Shown here in pieces: positions 8,009 to 16,339 of a stretch of DNA of 48,154 nt. Every line of letters begins with the position of its first letter. Position 1 is the stretch's first letter. This DNA is from Filibacter tadaridae. GTDB taxonomy: Bacteria; Bacillota; Bacilli; Bacillales_A; Planococcaceae. A model generated the notes under the pieces. It did no database searches and had not been told where the DNA came from. It saw nothing but the letters and a program-made list of their open reading frames with translations. The stretch is from positions 1-48,154 of the forward strand of contig NZ_UXAV01000030.1 in assembly GCF_900609045.1 (NCBI RefSeq). Reading direction: 5' to 3'. The position numbers were made by a program, and so were the translations under genes.

Positions 8009-8740
8009 TTGGAAAGTTGGAATCAAGCAATATTGCTGGCGAAATTTGAACTTCGGAATTCAAAGAAAGCACTTGTACTATTGAGTCTTTTACTGATTCC
8101 CTACGCGTTTTTCATCATCTATTCAACGCCAATGTATTTAGAGACAGGATTTGTCTTATATGATCCATTCTTTTTGATTATCATTGGAGTGGCGGCGCTT
8201 TGGGCTAGACCAAAAGAATTTCAATTGAAAAGAGCAGGAAATAATTCATGGGTAAATCCCTATTTTATCATGTTACATCAATTACCAATTTCAAGAGAGA
8301 TTCTTATTAAAAACAGATTTGTCATTTACTATGCATACGCAGTACCGCTGCATACGTTGTTTTTCATGTCCATCTACATATTTTCAGAAACAATGAGAAC
8401 TACATTGACGTTCCCTCAGTATGTCGCTTTTGCGCTCATATGGATTTCGTTCGGCCTTTATTGGGGATCCATTTATCCGGTGACCGATTTAGGAGAAGCC
8501 CCTACATCTAGTAACTTTAAAACGTATCTATATTCAATTCTATTTATCATCGTAGTTTGTGGAGGACTTTTCTTATTACATGTATATACAGGGTACGGGG
8601 TTGTTTACTGGACGATGATTGCCGCAAAAAAATGGCCGCTTTTATCATCGATTGCATCCATGATTGCTGCTTATATCGGGACGATTTTAGCGCTTCGGCA
8701 GGCGAATAAAAAAATAAAAGAAATAGACTATTCAATCTGA
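8009..8740 (+). CDS. ABC transporter permease (first gene of the GntR-controlled operon)
   Basis: The 243-residue membrane protein has about six hydrophobic segments (for example ALVLLSLLLIPYAFFII and FILFIIVVCGGLFLL-like stretches) after a short amphipathic start, as in small ABC-2 type permeases of the Ytr kind. The TTG start at 8009 was chosen because TGGGGGAG lies 6-7 bp upstream. An upstream in-frame extension would run through the promoter and operator, so it cannot be coding from this promoter. The matching ATPase is probably the gene at 9174. I do not recognise a specific family name. Confidence 0.72.
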   Translation: MESWNQAILLAKFELRNSKKALVLLSLLLIPYAFFIIYSTPMYLETGFVLYDPFFLIIIGVAALWARPKEFQLKRAGNNSWVNPYFIMLHQLPISREILIKNRFVIYYAYAVPLHTLFFMSIYIFSETMRTTLTFPQYVAFALIWISFGLYWGSIYPVTDLGEAPTSSNFKTYLYSILFIIVVCGGLFLLHVYTGYGVVYWTMIAAKKWPLLSSIASMIAAYIGTILALRQANKKIKEIDYSI

Positions 8741-8767
8741 TTTGTAGGAAAGGAGTGGGTACGTGAA

Positions 8768-9169
8768 ATGGAACTTCCGATTCAATTATCTAAAGACTCT
8801 CGGGAACCGATTTATTTTCAAATTGAAGAGCAGATCAAGGCATTGATTGCAAGTGGGCAATTGAGTACAGGTGCTTTACTTCCTTCAATTCGCACTCTTT
8901 CCAAAGATCTTGAAGTAAGTATCATAACTACAAGACGGGTGTATCAAAATTTAGAGCAACAAGGATTTATTCGCTCAACGCAAGGCAAGGGATCATTTGT
9001 CGCTGAAATCGAGGAAGGATTGAAAAAGGAAGTGAAAGTAGCAACCGTTCGACTCGTATTTGAAACTGCAATCGAAACGGCACTCCGTCATGATTACTCA
9101 ACTGAACAAGTTAAAGAAATTTTTTCTGACCTAATGAAAGATTACGAAGACAAAGGGAAGGGGGAGTAA
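8768..9169 (+). CDS. GntR family regulator, YtrA subfamily
   Basis: The 133-residue protein has a winged helix-turn-helix at about residues 10-75 (REPIYFQIEEQIKALIASG, then LPSIRTLSKDLEVS, then QGFIRSTQGKGSFVA), the typical GntR pattern. Only a short helical tail of about 50 residues follows, which is diagnostic of the YtrA subfamily rather than FadR or HutC types. Such proteins usually repress the ABC-transporter operon in which they lie, in response to cell-envelope stress or antibiotics. A perfect palindrome over the promoter at 7957-7988 fits this. Confidence 0.88.
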   Translation: MELPIQLSKDSREPIYFQIEEQIKALIASGQLSTGALLPSIRTLSKDLEVSIITTRRVYQNLEQQGFIRSTQGKGSFVAEIEEGLKKEVKVATVRLVFETAIETALRHDYSTEQVKEIFSDLMKDYEDKGKGE

Positions 9170-9173
9170 AGAA

Positions 9174-10025
9174 ATGAATCATGCAGTGACAATGAGCAAT
9201 GTACATAAGGTGATTGATAATTTTCAATTGGAATCGATTCATTTGGAAATCGAAAAGGGGACGATAGCAGCACTTATCGGAAAGAATGGGGCCGGAAAAA
9301 GTACTCTTTTGAACATGATCATGAATTTATTCAAAACAGATGGTGGTGACATACAAATACTTGGGCAATCTGTGCTAGGAGAGGATGAGTCGTGGAAAAA
9401 GAATGTTGCCTATTTACCGCAAAAATTACCGCTTATCGTACCATTCACGGGTCATGAAATGAAAGAGTTAACAGCCCGGTGGTATCCGATGTGGGATGAA
9501 TCGTTATTTCAAAAAATCATCTTGTTGTTTGGAATTGATTTATCCGCAAATTTTAAGAAGTTATCCCCGGGCACCCAGCAACAACTGAATTTAGCACTTG
9601 TTATCGCTAGGAATGCCCCGGTCCTTATTCTTGATGAACCGACCGCACATCTTGATATACCTTCTAAGCAAGTCCTGAACGATTTACTCATAGAGTGGAT
9701 GGATAACGGGGAAAGAACAATCATTCTTGCGACACATCAGGTCGAGGATATACAGAAACTCGCGGACTATCTTGTTGTTTTGAAAGACGGACATATTGCC
9801 GGTCAGTTTGAAAAAGAAGAGCTGATTGAAACATATAAACGCTACTGGTTTTCAGAGCCACTTGAAATCCCGACATTGCCTGGTGAAGTGGAAAGAAAAG
9901 AAAGTTCGTTAGTGACGAATCGTCCAACCGAAGCAGAAGACTTTCTCCGCAATGAAAATGTTAGATGCTCGAATACTCAAACGTTGGAGCTGGATGAAAT
10001 TGTAACGATGCTATTAGTGAAGTGA
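9174..10025 (+). CDS. ABC transporter ATP-binding protein (YtrB-like)
   Basis: The protein has Walker A GKNGAGKST (about 37-45), a Q-loop in YLPQKLPL, a divergent signature LSPGTQQQLNLAL instead of LSGGQ, Walker B VLILDEPTAHLD and the H-loop ATHQVEDI. About 70 residues beyond the nucleotide-binding domain have no recognised role. The divergent signature is typical of the export ATPases found with YtrA-type regulators. It starts 5 bp after the regulator stop, behind a GGGGGAG ribosome site, and probably pairs with the permease at 8009. Confidence 0.85.
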   Translation: MNHAVTMSNVHKVIDNFQLESIHLEIEKGTIAALIGKNGAGKSTLLNMIMNLFKTDGGDIQILGQSVLGEDESWKKNVAYLPQKLPLIVPFTGHEMKELTARWYPMWDESLFQKIILLFGIDLSANFKKLSPGTQQQLNLALVIARNAPVLILDEPTAHLDIPSKQVLNDLLIEWMDNGERTIILATHQVEDIQKLADYLVVLKDGHIAGQFEKEELIETYKRYWFSEPLEIPTLPGEVERKESSLVTNRPTEAEDFLRNENVRCSNTQTLELDEIVTMLLVK

Positions 10026-10046
10026 ATATAAGGGGGAGGAACGAAA

Positions 10047-10979
10047 ATGACAAATGTGCTGACTGTGAAAAATCTAGGAAAGTCTTTCAAATTGAAACAA
10101 ATCATTAAAAACATTTCGTTTGACGTACGTAAAGGTGAAATCATGGCGATTCTAGGCCCAAATGGTGCGGGGAAATCGACGACAATCCGTACTATCATGG
10201 GGATTATGTATCCGGATGAAGGAAGTATTGAGTTCAATGGACACGCTGAAAATGAGATTCCGCGGCAGAAAATCGGCTATTTGCCGGAAGAACGTGGTTT
10301 GTACAAAAACGTCAAGGTGATGGATATGATTTTATATTTGGCCGACCTGAAAGATTATCCGAAAAAGAAAGCAAAAGAGCGTGCACTATCCTATTTAGCT
10401 AAATTCGGTTTGGAAGGCAAGGACAAAGTTTCGGTTGAGGAATTATCGAAAGGGATGGGGCAAAAAGTACAATTCATCGCTTCGATTATCCATGAACCAG
10501 AATTGCTCATTTTAGATGAGCCTTTTTCAGGGCTAGATCCGGTCAGTCAGGAAACGTTCAAACAGGAAATCCGTGAACTCGCAAATAACGGGACAGCAAT
10601 TCTTTTGTCTTCACATCAGATGAATGTTGTGGAGGAATTATGTGATCGATTGTACATGATTCACCGTGGTGAAAAAGTCATCTACGGTGCAATGGAAGAC
10701 GTGAAAAATGAATATGCGAATTTTAAATGTACAATTAAAGGCCAAAACCCGATTACTTTATTGGAAACGATTCCGAATGTACTACGAATCGAGCAAAACG
10801 GAGATGTGACAGTGCTTTATTTAACCCAAGATGTCATTGTTCCACTTTGGTTAAGGAAATTGCCGGAACAATTAACAGTTCAGGAGCTGTCGATTGACAA
10901 AATTTCACTCCATGAAATCTTCATAGACATTGCGACAGACCAACATCAATTGCCGGAAGGAGTTGGAAGTCATGCGTAA
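10047..10979 (+). CDS. ABC transporter ATP-binding protein (NatA-like, DUF4162 C-terminus)
   Basis: Walker A GPNGAGKST, the Q-loop region YLPEERGLY, the signature LSKGMGQKVQF and Walker B LLILDEPFSGLDP are characteristic of NatA-type export ATPases. The C-terminal ~80 residues match the DUF4162 region (CTIKGQNPITLLETIPNV). It overlaps the next gene by 8 bp, so it is translationally coupled to the NatB-like permease and the two form one exporter. NatAB of Bacillus exports sodium; related pairs export peptides or antibiotics, so the substrate is open. Confidence 0.86.
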   Translation: MTNVLTVKNLGKSFKLKQIIKNISFDVRKGEIMAILGPNGAGKSTTIRTIMGIMYPDEGSIEFNGHAENEIPRQKIGYLPEERGLYKNVKVMDMILYLADLKDYPKKKAKERALSYLAKFGLEGKDKVSVEELSKGMGQKVQFIASIIHEPELLILDEPFSGLDPVSQETFKQEIRELANNGTAILLSSHQMNVVEELCDRLYMIHRGEKVIYGAMEDVKNEYANFKCTIKGQNPITLLETIPNVLRIEQNGDVTVLYLTQDVIVPLWLRKLPEQLTVQELSIDKISLHEIFIDIATDQHQLPEGVGSHA

Positions 10980-12198
10980 TAGTTTAAAAGTGGCAAAGTG
11001 GGAAATTAAACGGAATATGACGAACAAATCATTCATCATCTCATTGCTGAGTACACCTGTTATCTTTTTAGCTTTCCTTTTCATTCCGATGTTATTTGAT
11101 AAATCCAATTCAGAAGAGAACGTTAGCGTCTATCTATACGATGAATTAGGGATTTGGAATGAAGTACAAGAGGTAGTTAACGAGTCGGAAATCAATAACT
11201 GGACGCTGATGCAGACTAAAATTCAAGAAGCTGAAATGCAGAATGACTTGCCTGATATGGAGCAGAGTGTCTATATTGCATTGACGGAAGCAGGGCTGGA
11301 ACAAGGTCAGATAAAAATGTATATGAGTGATGATTTAGACAAGTTATCCCCGTATGAAGCTAGTATTCTTGAGCAACCGCTCCGCCAGTTACAGTTGGAA
11401 AGGCTCGGGTTGTCTGAGATACAAAAAGAGACAATAGCGAACCAAGTATCGGTTGTTCCAGTTTCTGTTGATGAGGCGGAAGCGAAAGGGGTTGCTTTAG
11501 GTGAGGCAGATCCGCTGAAACGGATTATACCAGGTGCATTCGCCGGAGTCATTCTGTTCTCAATTGTTATGACAGGGATGATGATTTTCCAATCTGCTTC
11601 ACAGGAGAAGAAAGAGAAAGTTGCGGAAATCATTTTATCTTCATTGACACCAGTGGAATTGATGCAAGGGAAAATTATTGGTTACTTCATTCTTGGAATC
11701 ACTCAAGTGATTGTATGGCTGGCTGTTGCACTTCCGGCTATCATGTGGCGATTCGAGCTTCCGCTTATGGAATACCTGCTCGTTCCCGAGTTGTTTCTTC
11801 TACTATTCATTGCGTTCGCAGGCTATCTGCTATTCGCTGCAATCTTCGTAGCGATCGGTTCCACAGTTGAAGACATGACCGCAACGAGTAATTTCCAAGG
11901 GATGGTCATCATGTTGCCGTTCTTGCCACTCATCTTCATCGGTCCAATACTTGCTGATCCAAGTGGAGTCATTGCGCAAGTAGGGTCATTCATCCCGGTT
12001 ACAGCCCCAGCGATTTTACTGTTACGCCTATCTCTCCTCGAGGAATGGCCATGGGTGGAAATCGGTATCGCAGTCGTTATTTTAGTCATCAGTATTTGGC
12101 TCTTTATGAAATTGGCGGGAAAAATCTTCAAAACGGGCATACTGATGTACGGTAAAAATGCCACACCGAAAGAAATTTGGAAATGGATGTGGGCTTGA
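10972..12198 (+). CDS. ABC-2 type permease (NatB-like)
   Basis: The 408-residue protein has one N-terminal membrane helix (about 25-45), a long extracytoplasmic region (about 48-195) and five or six C-terminal helices starting near GAFAGVILFSIVMTGMMIF, the layout of NatB/ABC2_membrane_3 proteins. EKKEKVAEIILSSLTPVELM after the second helix is the typical coupling segment. ATG 10972 was chosen because GGAAGGAG precedes it; an earlier start would run deep into the upstream gene. It ends the operon before a strong terminator. Confidence 0.85.
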   Translation: MRNSLKVAKWEIKRNMTNKSFIISLLSTPVIFLAFLFIPMLFDKSNSEENVSVYLYDELGIWNEVQEVVNESEINNWTLMQTKIQEAEMQNDLPDMEQSVYIALTEAGLEQGQIKMYMSDDLDKLSPYEASILEQPLRQLQLERLGLSEIQKETIANQVSVVPVSVDEAEAKGVALGEADPLKRIIPGAFAGVILFSIVMTGMMIFQSASQEKKEKVAEIILSSLTPVELMQGKIIGYFILGITQVIVWLAVALPAIMWRFELPLMEYLLVPELFLLLFIAFAGYLLFAAIFVAIGSTVEDMTATSNFQGMVIMLPFLPLIFIGPILADPSGVIAQVGSFIPVTAPAILLLRLSLLEEWPWVEIGIAVVILVISIWLFMKLAGKIFKTGILMYGKNATPKEIWKWMWA

Positions 12199-12202
12199 AT
12201 TG

Positions 12203-12246
12203 AAAAAAACGTACAACTTCTATTATGTAGGAGTTGCACGTTTTTT
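12203..12246 (+). terminator. Terminator of the two-ABC-exporter operon
   Basis: AACGTACAACTTC pairs with GGAGTTGCACGTT with two exceptions, followed by TTTTTT. Confidence 0.8.
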
Positions 12247-12427
12247 CTTGTTATCATGCGCTAAAGCATAGACGTTGAAGAAATACGCTGGACTTTTAAC
12301 CTTGGTATATATTTAATTTCCTAATCAATTCCTCGTCCTTGTTGTATAATGACGATAAAGTTCTTTATAAATGAAATATTAAGGGTGCGTTAATTTTTTA
12401 TAGTGTTGTAAAGACGGAGGGGTAGTA

Positions 12428-13093
12428 GTGACGATTTCAAATAAATACAACCTTAATGAACGTGAATCTAAGTTCTTATTAAAGAAAAGTGTTATTGGAC
12501 TAATCCATTCAGCTTCACGCTTAGAAAACGTAAATACAACCTTTTCCCAAACAAAAACAATTGTAGAAGGTATGAGCGTAAGTGGGATTAGCATGGATGA
12601 TATACAGATTATCCTCAATCTCAAAAATGCGTATCAATATGTTTTAAATTCACCTCATGACACTACCTTTAATCTAGCTATTGCTTGTAGAATCAACAGT
12701 TTCATATCCTATAATGAATCACTTGAATGGGGCGCCTTACGGACTGGTAATGTAGGAATATACGGGGTTGATTATACGCCTACGATTCCAATCGAATCCG
12801 AAGTAGTGGCCGCTATTAATGAAATTATGGGTAGCAAAATGTCACTAACATACAAAGCATTGAAGTATATGTATTATGCTATGAGAACGCAGCTATTTTG
12901 GGACGGGAATAAGCGTACAGCAATTGTTTCGGCAAATGCAATTATGATGTTAAATGGTGTAGGTATAGTAAATGTCAGCGAACATCAATTAGAAGAGTGG
13001 AATCAATTATTGTCGGAGTACTATGAAACGAATAATGATGAAAAGATCATTCTATGGACATATGAAAACTGTATACATGGAATTGATTATTGA
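12428..13093 (+). CDS. Fic/DOC-fold protein with a degenerate active site
   Basis: The 221-residue protein carries the Fic core. WGALRTGNVGIYGVDYTP precedes the motif QLFWDGNKRTA at residues 155-165, which corresponds to HxFx(D/E)GN(G/K)R. The catalytic histidine position is Gln155, while the phosphate-binding GNKR is intact. An N-terminal helix with TKTIVEGMSV (43-52) resembles the inhibitory-helix region but lacks the Ser/Thr at the usual place. Fic proteins transfer AMP or phosphate to target hydroxyls; without the histidine the classical reaction is unlikely. GTG 12428 has GGAGGGG upstream. The gene stands alone. Confidence 0.75.
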   Translation: MTISNKYNLNERESKFLLKKSVIGLIHSASRLENVNTTFSQTKTIVEGMSVSGISMDDIQIILNLKNAYQYVLNSPHDTTFNLAIACRINSFISYNESLEWGALRTGNVGIYGVDYTPTIPIESEVVAAINEIMGSKMSLTYKALKYMYYAMRTQLFWDGNKRTAIVSANAIMMLNGVGIVNVSEHQLEEWNQLLSEYYETNNDEKIILWTYENCIHGIDY

Positions 13094-13137
13094 AGAGAAG
13101 GATTGAATTCTAGATCTGTATTAGATAGAACGACAAA

Positions 13138-13199
13138 TTAAAAAAGGTGCCTGTTTCTAACGCAATTCATGATTGCATTAGAAACAGGCACCTAAATTT
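13138..13199. repeat. Dispersed hairpin repeat, copy 2 (may also terminate converging genes)
   Basis: AGGTGCCTGTTTCTAA (13145-13160) pairs perfectly with 13178-13193, and the inner GCAAT/ATTGC extends the stem to about 22 bp with one mismatch. It sits between the convergent Fic and DUF4179 genes and has A-tracts on the left and AAATTT on the right, so it may serve as a terminator. Copy 1 is at 3544-3604. Confidence 0.75.
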
Positions 13200-13201
13200 C
13201 A

Positions 13202-14293
13202 TTAATTCAAATCAAACTGCATTGGTTCAATAGGGTAGGGTTCCTTTACGGACTCCAGAGTGCCGTCATCGTTTACCATTTTGTATATATTAACAATTGG
13301 AGTAATAGTTACAGATGTCGCTTCCTTATTGAAAACTGTGGTAGTTATTCTTGGATCACTAACATGATCTTGTTTGAAATCAGTACTATGACCTGTGTCC
13401 TTATAATGAATCGCATTGTATTCATTTCCCAAGTCATCTGTCACCAAATAATCAATCACTACACCACGCCATTCTACGTTCTCCATTGCCGCTTTCCGTA
13501 CATCAACCTGTTCAGATAGATAAAGAGTAGTGGATACAGGTGTTTCTGTCATTTTTGTAAGTGCTACGTCGATGCCATTTTCTTTTGAATGAATGCCCGT
13601 CTCAGATAATTCTTTCGTCTTACCTTCAAGTGCTTGTAATGTTAACTGAAAAGACCAGTCCCCTGGCAGTGGATTATCAGCATCAACTAAGTTAACTACA
13701 TTGTCACCATCCCAAGTCACATGAATCTCATCTGGTTTAGGTCCCTCAATTAACTGATAGATAAATAATCCTGCGTATTCATTATCACTTACTTTTTTTG
13801 TAATATAATTTGGGGAGTATCCACTATCTTTATATATATCCTGGAATTCATTAGCATCCAATTTTCCATCTAACACTGGCCTTTGCCCTAAATCTTTTTC
13901 ACTTTCCATTGTATAAGCAATCGTAATATTTTCCCCATCATATACTGCATCAGTCACCGTGACACTGACTCCATTACTTTCTTTTGTTACCCCAATATCC
14001 GTAGCATACGTATCATGCTCCTCGAATACATACTTCTCATCATCATTGAATAACTCGAATACGTTACCGACAATCGGCAATTTTGCTGCAAAGGTTGGAA
14101 ATGCAACACTTAACGTAATACTGGAAGCGACTAAAAAGACTACAGCTACCGATAAATTTCTAGGTAAATGATTTTTCCTTTTAGCTCTCATGACAGTCCT
14201 TTTCACCTTCTCTTTTTCGAACTCGCTTACTTCCATTGGCTGAAGATCCGTGTCAATATTTAAATTGTTAAATTCACTATATAACCTTTTCAA
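13202..14293 (-). CDS. DUF4179 membrane protein, likely anti-sigma partner
   Basis: The 363-residue protein has a short basic cytoplasmic N-terminus (1-45), one membrane helix (about 46-68, LSVAVVFLVASSITLSVAF) and a large extracytoplasmic domain starting with KLPIVGNVFELF, the DUF4179 pattern. Its start overlaps the stop of the ECF sigma gene by 4 bp (ATGA type), so the two are translationally coupled. This arrangement is typical of a sigma factor with its membrane-bound negative regulator. The short N-terminus would be the sigma-binding part; this is inferred. Confidence 0.78.
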   Translation of the reverse strand: MKRLYSEFNNLNIDTDLQPMEVSEFEKEKVKRTVMRAKRKNHLPRNLSVAVVFLVASSITLSVAFPTFAAKLPIVGNVFELFNDDEKYVFEEHDTYATDIGVTKESNGVSVTVTDAVYDGENITIAYTMESEKDLGQRPVLDGKLDANEFQDIYKDSGYSPNYITKKVSDNEYAGLFIYQLIEGPKPDEIHVTWDGDNVVNLVDADNPLPGDWSFQLTLQALEGKTKELSETGIHSKENGIDVALTKMTETPVSTTLYLSEQVDVRKAAMENVEWRGVVIDYLVTDDLGNEYNAIHYKDTGHSTDFKQDHVSDPRITTTVFNKEATSVTITPIVNIYKMVNDDGTLESVKEPYPIEPMQFDLN

Positions 14294-14844
14294 TTGAATG
14301 CCCCTCCTAAACGAATTTGTTGCAATCTTTTTTTTCCACGGTATAAACGATTATCAACAGATGCCTTCGTAAGCCCAAGTTGTAGGGCGATTTCTTCGTT
14401 TTTCATAATTAAAAAGTATTTCATGGTGAAAATATCACGGTCTACTTGTTCTAGTTTTGTCATCATTTTTAGTAAGTCTTCTATCGATGATTTGATCAAA
14501 AATTCTTCTTCGGCGGATTTCACTTCAATTTGATAATCTTCAAACTCCGCCGTTGCGGGTGAATTTGCCATTTTTCTTTGTTTGTCAATCGCTTTAAACT
14601 TTGCAATTGTACAAATCCACTTCCTAAAATCCACTTGTTCCCCTTTAAATTGTTTCGCATTGTCAAAGGCGCCTAAGAACGTATCGCTAATACATTCTTC
14701 TATGCTCTGGGGATCATTATAGGATTTTAAGGAATTAGTAATGACTGCTTTTACAATTCCGATATATTCATCTATCACATATTCCAACGCATCTTCTTTT
14801 CTTTTTTTGAACTGTTTTATAAAGTTTTCACTTGTAATGTTCAT
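14290..14844 (-). CDS. ECF-type RNA polymerase sigma factor
   Basis: The 184-residue protein has a sigma-70 region 2 (SIEECISDTFLGAFDNAKQF, then FRKWICTIAKFKAIDKQRKM) and a region 4 helix-turn-helix (MKNEEIALQLGLTKASVDN, then RLYRGKKRL), with nothing beyond, as in ECF sigma factors. ATG 14844 was chosen because AAAAGGGG precedes it; an upstream in-frame extension has no ribosome site. It is coupled to the DUF4179 gene. The target regulon is not visible in this window. Confidence 0.87.
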   Translation of the reverse strand: MNITSENFIKQFKKRKEDALEYVIDEYIGIVKAVITNSLKSYNDPQSIEECISDTFLGAFDNAKQFKGEQVDFRKWICTIAKFKAIDKQRKMANSPATAEFEDYQIEVKSAEEEFLIKSSIEDLLKMMTKLEQVDRDIFTMKYFLIMKNEEIALQLGLTKASVDNRLYRGKKRLQQIRLGGAFN

Positions 14845-14951
14845 TCGATTAACCCCTTTTTTTATCGTAAAGGCCCTTACACTTAATACATCGTACAGGT
14901 TGAGGATTATTCTCATGTTTTTCAAATTATTTCATACCATCATCGTCTTTT

Positions 14952-14980
14952 CCTATAATTATGTACTACCGATTAGTCAA
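14952..14980 (-). promoter_or_regulatory. Possible SigA promoter of the sigma/DUF4179 operon
   Basis: Leftward TTGACT (14975-14980), a 17-bp spacer and TATAGG (14952-14957). It lies about 108 bp upstream of the sigma start. No clear ECF-type GGAAC/CGTC promoter was seen. Confidence 0.4.
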
Positions 14981-15030
14981 GCTTTGAATTAATTGCTTCA
15001 ACAGGGGATGCGGAAACAAGTATGTCACAA

Positions 15031-15066
15031 ACGAAAAAAAAGCTCTGTAATAGAGCTTTTTTCGTT
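15031..15066 (-). terminator. Terminator after gbsB
   Basis: ACGAAAAAAAAGCTCT and AGAGCTTTTTTCGT form a hairpin with a 5-nt loop and U-runs in both directions. It separates gbsAB from the sigma operon. Confidence 0.8.
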
Positions 15067-15074
15067 TATCTATA

Positions 15075-16286
15075 TTATAAAGTCTTAGGTACCAGGTTAT
15101 AACAACGTTTGTATATCCATTCATAATCTTTGACTGAAAGATCGCGCGGATTACCAACCGTTTGAGGATCGGTCATTGCAGCTTCAGCAAGACGTGGAAT
15201 CATATCTTCTGGAACACCTTGTTCTTTTAGCGATGGAATATCCATTTCGTCCACAAGTTTATATATTTCATTAACTGCGGCTTTCGCAGCTTCTTCGATG
15301 GTCATATGGAACGTATTGATGCCTAAGGCTTGAGCAATGCGCGCATAGCGTTCCGGACTACCTTTCCAATTGAATTCCATTACAGGACCTAGCATCCAAG
15401 AGACACATTGACCATGTGGAACGTTTACGATACCACCAAGTGTTTGTGCCATTGCATGCGCTGCACCAGCAGATTCACTGCCGTATGAAAGCCCAGCAAG
15501 CATTGCGGCCTGTGCCATACCGTACCTAGCTTCAATGTCAGCTCCATCCGCATATGCGCGATGAACATAATTTGCCACGTATTCAATTGCCAGAAGTGCG
15601 ACGGCATCGGTTACTGGTTGAGCATATTTCATCGTATAACACTCAATTGCGTGCGAAAGTGCATCGATACCTGTCATTGCCGTGACGTGTGGCGGCATGG
15701 AAGTATGAAGTTCAGGGTCTACCATCGTTAAGTGTGCAGCGATTAATGGACCGCCAGTATTGAATTTGAATTCGCGTTCTTCATCAGTAATAACAGCCCA
15801 TTGTGTCACTTCAGAACCTGTGCCCGCAGTTGTTGGAATCGTAGTTAATGGAGGAACACGGTTTACTAATGGTTTTTTCCCATCAGCGGCTTCGTATTCT
15901 AGAACAGATCCGCCATGTGCTACTTCAACACCGATTGCTTTAGCTGTATCCATCGAACTGCCGCCACCAACTGCGACAAGACCATTACAATTGGTTTCTT
16001 TATAAAGTTTAGTTCCTTCATTAACAACTCTTACAGGTGGATTTGCTTCTACCTTATTGAAAAGAACGACTTCAACACCGGCCTCGGCGAGGGATACCTC
16101 TACGGATTTCGTCATCCCTGCATTGTAAATACCTGGGTCAGTAACGAGCAAAGCCTTTGTCACGCCAAGGTTTTTAATTTCATTACCTGCGTATTTAATG
16201 ATGCCGATTCCGTGTTTTATAATTGTTGGAACCTCAAAAGATTGCATTGTCGTCATGTGTTCTACCTTCATATTCATGCCTGCCAT
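15075..16286 (-). CDS. gbsB: Choline dehydrogenase, iron-containing (type III) alcohol dehydrogenase GbsB
   Basis: The 403-residue protein is a group III alcohol dehydrogenase. It has the nucleotide-binding GGGSSMDTAKAIG, then TTAGTGSEVTQW, and the metal-ligand segments DALSHAIECY, AAHAMAQTLGG and NVPHGQC. It follows the betaine aldehyde dehydrogenase gene by 53 bp on the same strand, with the GbsR regulator divergent upstream. This is the gbsAB arrangement in which GbsB oxidises choline to betaine aldehyde in the cytoplasm. The start has AGGGGGAAA upstream. Confidence in the function comes mostly from context. Confidence 0.88.
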   Translation of the reverse strand: MAGMNMKVEHMTTMQSFEVPTIIKHGIGIIKYAGNEIKNLGVTKALLVTDPGIYNAGMTKSVEVSLAEAGVEVVLFNKVEANPPVRVVNEGTKLYKETNCNGLVAVGGGSSMDTAKAIGVEVAHGGSVLEYEAADGKKPLVNRVPPLTTIPTTAGTGSEVTQWAVITDEEREFKFNTGGPLIAAHLTMVDPELHTSMPPHVTAMTGIDALSHAIECYTMKYAQPVTDAVALLAIEYVANYVHRAYADGADIEARYGMAQAAMLAGLSYGSESAGAAHAMAQTLGGIVNVPHGQCVSWMLGPVMEFNWKGSPERYARIAQALGINTFHMTIEEAAKAAVNEIYKLVDEMDIPSLKEQGVPEDMIPRLAEAAMTDPQTVGNPRDLSVKDYEWIYKRCYNLVPKTL

Positions 16287-16339
16287 AATAATATTTCCCC
16301 CTAATAGTTTTTATCGATCTAGTCAACTAGTACTTATAT

